Assembly: GCF_012911935.1 (NCBI RefSeq)
Contig: NZ_JAAXLA010000041.1
Location: forward strand, 1-59,614
Source of the DNA: Pseudonocardia acidicola
GTDB lineage: Bacteria; Actinomycetota; Actinomycetes; Mycobacteriales; Pseudonocardiaceae
DNA length: 59,614 nucleotides
Direction: 5' to 3'
This document shows positions 9,117-14,638 of this stretch, in pieces. How positions within the stretch are numbered: the first letter of the stretch is position 1; each line of letters starts with the position of its first letter. The position numbers and the translations under genes were made by a program. The notes under the pieces are model-generated. The model was not told where the DNA came from. It made no database searches and was given only the letters and a program-made list of their open reading frames with translations.

Positions 9117-10025
9117 TCAGTAGTGCCACGGGTAGGGTGCCCAGTCCGGCTCGCGCTTCTGCAGGAACGCGTCGCGGCCCTCGACGGCCTCGTCGGTCAT
9201 GTAGGCCAGCCGGGTCGCCTCCCCGGCGAACAGCTGCTGGCCGACCAGGCCGTCGTCGGCGAGGTTGAACGCATACTTGAGCATCCGCTGCGCGGTCGGC
9301 GACTTGCCGTTGATCTCCGTCGCCCACTGCAGCGCGACCTTCTCCAGGTCGGCGTGCGGGACCACCTCGTTCACCGCGCCCATGTGGTGCATCTGCTCGG
9401 CGGTGTAGGTCCGGCCGAGGAAGAAGATCTCCCGCGCGAACTTCTGCCCGACCTGGCGGGACAGGTACGCCGAGCCGTACCCGCCGTCGAACGAGCCCAC
9501 GTCGGCGTCGGTCTGCTTGAACCGGGCGTGCTCGGCGCTGGCCAGGGTCAGGTCCGCGACCGCGTGCAGCGAGTGCCCGCCGCCGGCGGCCCAGCCCGGC
9601 ACCACCGCGATGACCACCTTGGGCATGAACCGGATGAGCCGCTGGCACTCGAGGATGTGCAGCCGTCCCGCGCGCGCCGGGTCCACCGACTCCGCCGTCT
9701 CGCCGCTCGCGTACTGGTAGCCGGTGCGCCCGCGGATCCGCTGGTCGCCACCCGAGCAGAACGCCCAGCCGCCGTCGCGGGGGGACGGCCCGTTGCCGGT
9801 CAGCAGCACGCAGCCGACGTCCGGGGTCTGCCGCGCGTGGTCCAGCGCGCGGTACAGCTCGTCGACCGTGTGCGGGCGGAACGCGTTGCGCACCTCGGGG
9901 CGGTCGAACGCGATCCGCACCGCGCCGGTGGACACCGCCCGGTGGTAGGTGATGTCGGTGAAGTCGAAGCCGGGGACGACCCGCCAGGCTTCGGGATCGA
10001 ACAACTCGGAGACGGCGTCGGTCAC
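9117..10025 (-). CDS. menB: 1,4-dihydroxy-2-naphthoyl-CoA synthase
   Basis: MenB is the crotonase-fold enzyme that closes the second ring of the naphthoquinone. The 302-residue product is close to mycobacterial MenB: FCSGGDQRIRGRTGYQYASG binds CoA and forms the oxyanion hole region, GWAAGGGHSLHAVADLTLAS and TDADVGSFDGGYGSAYL carry the active site, and the C-terminus LQKREPDWAPYPWHY is the family tail. The frame is open to 10205, but VTDAVSELFDPEAWRVV at a GTG (10025) is chosen because the upstream residues are non-homologous and would run into the ANTAR gene. It leaves only 16 bases after that gene. Confidence 0.95.
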   Translation of the reverse strand: MTDAVSELFDPEAWRVVPGFDFTDITYHRAVSTGAVRIAFDRPEVRNAFRPHTVDELYRALDHARQTPDVGCVLLTGNGPSPRDGGWAFCSGGDQRIRGRTGYQYASGETAESVDPARAGRLHILECQRLIRFMPKVVIAVVPGWAAGGGHSLHAVADLTLASAEHARFKQTDADVGSFDGGYGSAYLSRQVGQKFAREIFFLGRTYTAEQMHHMGAVNEVVPHADLEKVALQWATEINGKSPTAQRMLKYAFNLADDGLVGQQLFAGEATRLAYMTDEAVEGRDAFLQKREPDWAPYPWHY

Positions 10026-10041
10026 GCCTGCGACAGTACTT

Positions 10042-10728
10042 TCAGTGCCGAGCGGCCTGGTCGGCCCCGTCGCGGCGGGCCAGCTGGGCGAGTTCGGCGG
10101 CGAGGACCCGTGCGGTGGGTTCCGGCAACGGATCGTCTCCGGCCAGCGCCTCCACGATCTCGGCGGCGACGTCGCGCAGCTTGCGGTTGCTCGCCTGCGA
10201 GACACCGATGAGCAACCGGAACGCGGCCTCCTCGGAGCACCGGTGCATCAGCATCAACATGCCCTTGGCCTGCTCGATCACCGGCCGGGTGCGCAGCGCT
10301 GTCTCCAACTGCTCGGCCCGTGCCTGCAGCTCGGACTCCCGGCGCGCCGCGCCCGCGAGCTCGACCAGGTGGCCGCGCACCGCGATCACGGCGCCGTCCG
10401 CGTCGCGCTCGGGCTCGCCGACGACCAGCACCGTGCGGGTGCGCCCGGCCGGGCTGACGATCCGGAAGGCGGAGGCGAACGGGCGGGCGGCGGCGATCGC
10501 GGCCGTCACCGGTCCCTGGTCGGCGCCACGGTCGTCGGGATGCCGCAGCGCCAGCAGCGTCGGGGCCACCTGCGCGGCGCCGGGCGCGAGATCGTGGAGT
10601 GCGAGCAGCTCGTCCGACCAGGTCCACCGGCCGGTGCGCAGGTCGAGGCGGAATCGGCCGACCTGGTCGGTCGTGTCGGATCCGGTCAAGGCCTCGATCG
10701 AGCGTGACAGATCGAGGTCGTCGGGCAT
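10042..10728 (-). CDS. PAS and ANTAR domain regulator
   Basis: A 228-residue protein with a PAS-like sensor at residues 20-125 (TGRWTWSDELLALHDL, then VAPTLLALRHPDD and AFRIVSPAGRTRTVLVVGEP), a short coiled linker (ESELQARAEQLETAL) and an ANTAR domain (PVIEQAKGMLMLMHRCSEEA, then LRDVAAEIVEA). ANTAR domains bind paired RNA hairpins and prevent transcription termination. A PAS-ANTAR protein therefore couples a small-molecule or redox signal to antitermination. The ATG at 10728 fits a GGACAGG site; a GTG six bases earlier is possible. It is first in a minus-strand run with menB and menE, so quinone genes may be among its targets, which is inference. Confidence 0.88.
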   Translation of the reverse strand: MPDDLDLSRSIEALTGSDTTDQVGRFRLDLRTGRWTWSDELLALHDLAPGAAQVAPTLLALRHPDDRGADQGPVTAAIAAARPFASAFRIVSPAGRTRTVLVVGEPERDADGAVIAVRGHLVELAGAARRESELQARAEQLETALRTRPVIEQAKGMLMLMHRCSEEAAFRLLIGVSQASNRKLRDVAAEIVEALAGDDPLPEPTARVLAAELAQLARRDGADQAARH

Positions 10729-11060
10729 GGGCACCTGTCCAGCGGGATCGGTCTACGGGGGACCGCCGGCCTCGCTGCTGGACCTGCGCCGGAAGAATTT
10801 AGCAAGCCGCGGGGGCGGCGGACGCAGTGCTCCCGGCCGAAGACGACCAATCGGGCTGTGCCCGTGCTCACCGTCCGAGGAGGACGCCGGTGCCGGCCGG
10901 CTGCCGGGCCGCAGCCGCGCGGCGGCGTCGGCGGTGCGGCGAGGGCGGTCCACGAGGATGCGGTGAACCGGGCCGCAGGCCCGCTGTCGCCGGCCCCGGA
11001 CCCGGCGCGGACGTCCACCGCGCCGTGACCGCAGCGCTCGTTGACCGAGCGGAATACGGC
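10729..11060. other. Intergenic region between divergent ANTAR and GntR genes
   Basis: About 330 bases without a convincing gene. Open frames here are short and compositionally random. The only AT-rich patch is 10794-10807, which gives a TAAATT hexamer on the minus strand about 70 bases before the ANTAR gene and could be its -10 box. The rest is GC-rich and must hold the GntR-gene promoter. I see no strong hairpin or palindrome. Confidence 0.5.
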
Positions 11061-11795
11061 GTGCCACGCTCGCCCGGTGCGTGGGCGTCAACGGTGAGGC
11101 AGGTCAGGCCGTCCGAGACGGTCAACGCGCAGGTCCTCGACGCGCTGCGCACCGCGGTGATCACCGGTGAGCTGCTGCCCGGCACGCTGCACTCCGTGCA
11201 GACCCTCGCCGGCCAGCTCGGGGTGTCCCGCACCCCGGTCCGCGAGGCGCTCATCAAGCTCGCCCAGCAGGGCATGGTGCGGTTCGAGCGCAACCGCGGC
11301 GTGCGCGTCCTGGAGACCTCGCTGCACGACCTCGAGGAGGTCTTCGCGCTGCGGCTGCTGCTCGAGGTGCCGGCCACCCGGCGGGCCGTCGGGCAGCTCG
11401 ACGTCGCCGGGTGCAAGGAACTGCGGCGGCTCTACCAGGCCATGGAGCGCGCGGCGAAGGCCGACGACGAGTTCCGGTTGATGGAGCACGACCGGCGGTT
11501 CCACCGGTCGGTGCTGGAAGCCGCCGGCAACCGGCGGCTGGCCGAGTACGTCGACGGGCTGCGCGACACGGTGCTGCGCCGCGGGGTCTCCACCGCCCGT
11601 GCATCGCGCAGCCTGGGCGACATCGTGGCCGAGCACCGGGAGGTGCTGGAGCGCATCGAGGCCGGGGACGCCGACGGGGCGGCCGAGGCGATGCGCGCGC
11701 ACATCCAGCACACTGCCGAGCTGCTGATCTCCCAGGAGGCGGGCGCGGGGCCGGGTGCGGTGGACGTCGATCTCGGCTGGACCAACCCGGCCTGA
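11061..11795 (+). CDS. GntR-family (FadR/FCD type) transcriptional regulator
   Basis: DNA-binding N-terminal winged helix (VLDALRTAVITGELLPGTLH, then LAGQLGVSRTPVREALIKL) followed by an all-helical FCD effector domain with the metal/ligand residues of the family (EHDRRFHRSVLEAAGN, then IVAEHREVLERIEAGD and MRAHIQHT). FCD regulators usually respond to small carboxylic acids. The start is uncertain: GTG at 11061 or GTG at 11094 both fit, and the long upstream frame is not homologous. It points the same way as the lactonase gene 107 bases downstream, whose upstream region carries two palindromes. It is the obvious candidate regulator for the block through 17596. Confidence 0.88.
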   Translation: MPRSPGAWASTVRQVRPSETVNAQVLDALRTAVITGELLPGTLHSVQTLAGQLGVSRTPVREALIKLAQQGMVRFERNRGVRVLETSLHDLEEVFALRLLLEVPATRRAVGQLDVAGCKELRRLYQAMERAAKADDEFRLMEHDRRFHRSVLEAAGNRRLAEYVDGLRDTVLRRGVSTARASRSLGDIVAEHREVLERIEAGDADGAAEAMRAHIQHTAELLISQEAGAGPGAVDVDLGWTNPA

Positions 11796-11824
11796 CGCAT
11801 CCATGTGTGCGCACGGATTGACGT

Positions 11825-11843
11825 GTGACATGCCACATGTCAC
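11825..11843. promoter_or_regulatory. Candidate operator upstream of the lactonase gene
   Basis: Perfect 7-base inverted repeat GTGACAT-N5-ATGTCAC, 59 bases before the lactonase ATG. Size and symmetry fit a dimeric winged-helix repressor, and the adjacent GntR-family gene is the natural candidate. Binding is inference. Confidence 0.55.
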
Positions 11844-11854
11844 GGTCACGCTGC

Positions 11855-11872
11855 ACGCGCGCGAGCGCGCGT
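11855..11872. promoter_or_regulatory. Second palindrome in the lactonase leader
   Basis: ACGCGCGC-GA-GCGCGCGT, arms perfect over 8 bases, 30 bases before the lactonase ATG. It could be a second operator half or an mRNA hairpin close to the ribosome-binding site (GAAGGGA at 11891). The low-complexity CG composition makes chance more likely than for the site at 11825. Confidence 0.35.
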
Positions 11873-11902
11873 CATCTACCCCTCAGTGCCGAAGGGACCA
11901 CG

Positions 11903-12715
11903 ATGGCAACTGCGAACAAGGTGAGCATCATCCCCTGCGGGGCCATGCACGCCGACCTGACCTGGCTGTTGCTCAAGCCCGGCCGGACCATCCGTTCCAT
12001 CCACGACAAGGACCAGCCGGCGCCGTGGTCGGAGGTGCCCACGCACTGCGTCCTCGTGGAGACCGACGAGGGCAAGGTGCTCTGGGACACCAGCTGCCCG
12101 CGGGACTGGCAGGAGCGCTGGGCGCCGACCGGCTTCCAGGACTTCTTCCCCTACGACGCGGTCGGCGACGACGAGTACCTGGACTCCCGGCTCAAGACGA
12201 TGGGCGTGGGCCTCGACGAGATCGACTACGTGATCCTGTCGCACCTGCACTTCGACCACGCCGGCAACGTGCGGATGTTCGAGAACACCAACGCCCGGCT
12301 CGTGGTCAGCGACAAGGAGCTGGAGTTCGCCACCGGTTTCGACGAGCTGTTCAACGGCGCCCACCTCAAGACCGACTACGAGGGCCTGAACTTCGAGACG
12401 GTCTCCGGCGACACCGACTTCCTGCCCGGGGTGCGGCTGATCCAGACCCCGGGGCACACCCCGGGCTGTATGTCGATGCAGGTCGACCTGCCCGACACCG
12501 GCACGATGATCTTCACTTCGGATGCGGTGTACATGGGTGACAGCTACGGCCCACCCGCCACGCCGGCCGCGATCGTCAACAACATGGAGCAGTTCTACTC
12601 GTCGGTGGAGAAGCTCCGCGGCATCCAGGAGAAGACCGGCGCACAGATGATCTTCGGCCACGACCCGGACCAGATCCACCAACTGCGTGTGGTGCCGGAC
12701 GGCTCCTACACGTGA
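11903..12715 (+). CDS. Metallo-beta-lactamase-fold lactonase (AiiA/AttM-like)
   Basis: A 270-residue metallo-hydrolase with the complete dinuclear zinc ligand set: SHLHFDHAGN (HxHxDH), TPGHTPG, the bridging Asp in TSDAVYMGD and the last His in FGHD. The spacing and the family context (ILSHLHFDHAGNVRMFENT and DAVYMGDSYGPP) resemble the AiiA/AttM acyl-homoserine-lactone and gamma-butyrolactone lactonases. The start is the ATG preceded by GAAGGGA; the 26 upstream residues are not family-like. It is followed after 31 bases by a transhydrogenase that acts on 4-hydroxybutyrate in its characterised relatives, so opening of a gamma-lactone to a hydroxyacid is a coherent guess. Quorum-signal hydrolysis is the alternative. 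Confidence 0.82.
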   Translation: MATANKVSIIPCGAMHADLTWLLLKPGRTIRSIHDKDQPAPWSEVPTHCVLVETDEGKVLWDTSCPRDWQERWAPTGFQDFFPYDAVGDDEYLDSRLKTMGVGLDEIDYVILSHLHFDHAGNVRMFENTNARLVVSDKELEFATGFDELFNGAHLKTDYEGLNFETVSGDTDFLPGVRLIQTPGHTPGCMSMQVDLPDTGTMIFTSDAVYMGDSYGPPATPAAIVNNMEQFYSSVEKLRGIQEKTGAQMIFGHDPDQIHQLRVVPDGSYT

Positions 12716-12746
12716 CGGCAGTGCACACGCCCGGCAGGAGGAAGGC

Positions 12747-14036
12747 ATGACCGACGTCGACCTGACCGAGGAGACGATCTTCACCTGGGGTGCGCCGCCG
12801 CTGAAGTTCGGTGCCGGCGCCTCTGACGAGGTCGGATTCGAGATGTCCGGCTACGGGGTGAAGCGGGTCCTCATCGTGACCGACCCCGGCATCAACGCGA
12901 TCGGGGCGCCGCAGCGCATCGCGGACAACCTCAAGCGCTACGACATCGAGTCGGAGATCTTCGACGGCGTGCACGTCGAGCCCACCGACGACTCGATGAA
13001 CAAGGCGACGGAGTACGCGCGGGTGCAGGGCCCGTGGGACGGGTTCGTCGCCGTGGGCGGCGGTTCGGCGATCGACACCGCGAAGGCGATCAATCTGCTG
13101 ACCAGCTACCCCGGCGAGCTGATGGACTACATCAACAAGCCGATCGGTAGCGCGAAGGTCCCGCCGGGTCAGCTCAAGCCGCTCGTCGCCATCCCGACCA
13201 CCGCCGGTACCGGTTCCGAGTCGACCGCGATGTGCGTGCTGGACATCCTGTCGATGAAGGTCAAGACCGGGATCAGCCACTGGCGGCTGCGGCCGACCCT
13301 GGCCGTCATCGACCCGCTGCTGACCCTGTCGCTGCCGCCGGAGGTGACCGCGGCGTCCGGGATGGACATCGTGTGCCACGCGCTCGAGTCCTACACGGCG
13401 CGCTGGTACACGACGTTCGACCGCCGCAAGCCCGAGGAGCGGGTCACCTACTGCGGGTCGAACCCGGTGTCGGACCTGTGGTGCGAGAAGGCGATGACCC
13501 TGCTCGCGCAGTCGTTCCGGAAGGCCGTGCACGAGGGGCGGGACAACCTCGAGGCGCGGTCGAACATGATGATGGCGGCGACCTTCGCCGGCATGGGCTT
13601 CGGCAACTCCGGCGTGCACATCCCGCACGCCAACGCCTACCCCATCGCCGGCATGGTCAAGGACTACCGGCCGGCGGGCTATCCCCAGGACGAGCCGATG
13701 GTCCCGCACGGGCAGTCGGTGTCGCTGACCGCGCCGGAGGCGTTCCGGTTCTCGTTCGAGAGTGCCCCGGAGCGCCACCTGCGGGCCGCGGAACTGATGG
13801 ACCCGCGGGCGGACAAGGTCAACGACCCGCGTGAGCAGCTGCCGTCGGTGCTGATCCGGCTGATGCGCGACATCGGGATCCCGAACGGGATCGGCGGCGT
13901 CGGCTACACCGAGGCCGACGTGCCCGACCTGGTGCCCGGCACGATGAAGCAGCAGCGGCTGCTGGCGACCTGTCCGAAGACGCCGACCGAGGACGACATC
14001 GCCGGCATCCTCACGAAGTCCATCTCCAATTGGTAA
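12747..14036 (+). CDS. Hydroxyacid-oxoacid transhydrogenase (iron-containing alcohol dehydrogenase, ADHFE1-like)
   Basis: A 429-residue group III alcohol dehydrogenase. GGGSAIDTAKAINLL and IPTTAGTGSESTAM are the nucleotide signatures; metal ligands lie in GMDIVCHALESY and GVHIPHANAYP. The stretch LEARSNMMMAATFAGMGFGN, the SNPVSDLW segment and MVPHGQSVSLTAPEAF follow the mitochondrial ADHFE1 family (EC 1.1.99.24) rather than the NDMA-dependent methanol dehydrogenases. In that family, 4-hydroxybutyrate is oxidised to succinic semialdehyde while 2-oxoglutarate is reduced to D-2-hydroxyglutarate on a tightly bound cofactor. An AGGAGGAAGG site precedes the ATG. A plain NAD-linked 4-hydroxybutyrate dehydrogenase is the main alternative. 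Confidence 0.82.
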   Translation: MTDVDLTEETIFTWGAPPLKFGAGASDEVGFEMSGYGVKRVLIVTDPGINAIGAPQRIADNLKRYDIESEIFDGVHVEPTDDSMNKATEYARVQGPWDGFVAVGGGSAIDTAKAINLLTSYPGELMDYINKPIGSAKVPPGQLKPLVAIPTTAGTGSESTAMCVLDILSMKVKTGISHWRLRPTLAVIDPLLTLSLPPEVTAASGMDIVCHALESYTARWYTTFDRRKPEERVTYCGSNPVSDLWCEKAMTLLAQSFRKAVHEGRDNLEARSNMMMAATFAGMGFGNSGVHIPHANAYPIAGMVKDYRPAGYPQDEPMVPHGQSVSLTAPEAFRFSFESAPERHLRAAELMDPRADKVNDPREQLPSVLIRLMRDIGIPNGIGGVGYTEADVPDLVPGTMKQQRLLATCPKTPTEDDIAGILTKSISNW

Positions 14037-14042
14037 AGCCCC

Positions 14043-14084
14043 CGTGCGCGGTAAGTGGTGCCGGCGCACCGCTTACCGCGCACG
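14043..14084. repeat. Palindromic element, family 1, copy 1
   Basis: Arms GTGCGCGGTAAGTGGTGC and its near-complement form an 18-base stem with one G-U type mismatch and a loop of a few bases. It lies between the transhydrogenase stop and the fmdB-like start. The same sequence recurs at 23092-23137, so it is a dispersed repeat and not just a local hairpin. It may also stabilise or terminate the upstream transcript. Confidence 0.75.
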
Positions 14085-14103
14085 AGCACCGGAGGTGCCT
14101 GTA

Positions 14104-14634
14104 GTGCCGATCTACGTCTACCGCTGCGACTGCGGCCTGCGCTTCGAGCGGCTGACCTCGTTCGACGCCGACGCGCCGGCCTGCCCGGAGTGCGGCGGGG
14201 CGACGCGCAAGATCCCGGCCGGCTTCAGCCTCGGCGGGCAGGCCGACGCGGGCCTGTCGAAGGAGCAGATGCCGCAGACCTGGCGCGGGGTCTACAACGG
14301 CAACCGGGAGTACGTGACCCGGATGCAGAAGCAGTGGGAGCGCCGCCAGAAGCTCGAGTCGGCGTATCCCGAACTGGCCGGCGACCAGCGGCCGATCCTC
14401 GCCCACGAGGGCCGCTACCACGACGCACCGCTGCGTGCCGGGGACCCGGTCCTCGGAAGCGGCGCCGGTTCGGGTTCCGCGGGCACCGGGCACGGGCATG
14501 GGCACGGACACGGGCATGGGCACGGCCACGGGCACTCGCACGGCCCGGCCGAGCCGGCCGCCGAGAAGCCCTCCACGGCCGCGCCCCCGAAACCGTCCGG
14601 GTCGTCGCCGGGTTCATCGTCCGGTTCACACTGA
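14104..14634 (+). CDS. FmdB-family zinc ribbon protein with histidine-rich tail
   Basis: A 176-residue protein. The N-terminal 45 residues are an FmdB zinc ribbon: IYVYRCDCGLRFERL and ACPECGGATRKIP supply the CxC...CxxC pair. A helical middle (WERRQKLESAYPEL) follows, then a Gly/His run at about residues 127-143 with alternating His (GHGHGHGH repeated, ending HSHG) and a Pro/Ser tail. FmdB proteins were first noted beside formamidase and amidase operons and their role is poorly known. The His run looks like a metal-binding tail, as in nickel or zinc chaperones. The GTG is chosen for the CGGAGG site 8 bases before it. It sits 4 bases upstream of the FAD/Fe-S gene. Confidence 0.75.
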   Translation: MPIYVYRCDCGLRFERLTSFDADAPACPECGGATRKIPAGFSLGGQADAGLSKEQMPQTWRGVYNGNREYVTRMQKQWERRQKLESAYPELAGDQRPILAHEGRYHDAPLRAGDPVLGSGAGSGSAGTGHGHGHGHGHGHGHGHSHGPAEPAAEKPSTAAPPKPSGSSPGSSSGSH

Positions 14635-14638
14635 GCGC

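Noticed and set aside
12747..14036. NDMA-dependent methanol dehydrogenase as identity of the iron-type alcohol dehydrogenase
   Set aside because: The segments around HALESY, SNPVSDLW and VPHGQSVSL follow the ADHFE1-type transhydrogenases, and no mycofactocin gene is nearby.
14497..14553. Simple GGGCAY repeat in the FmdB-like gene taken as a non-coding microsatellite
   Set aside because: It is in frame, codes a Gly-His run and lies inside a gene with a proper zinc ribbon and a good ribosome-binding site.
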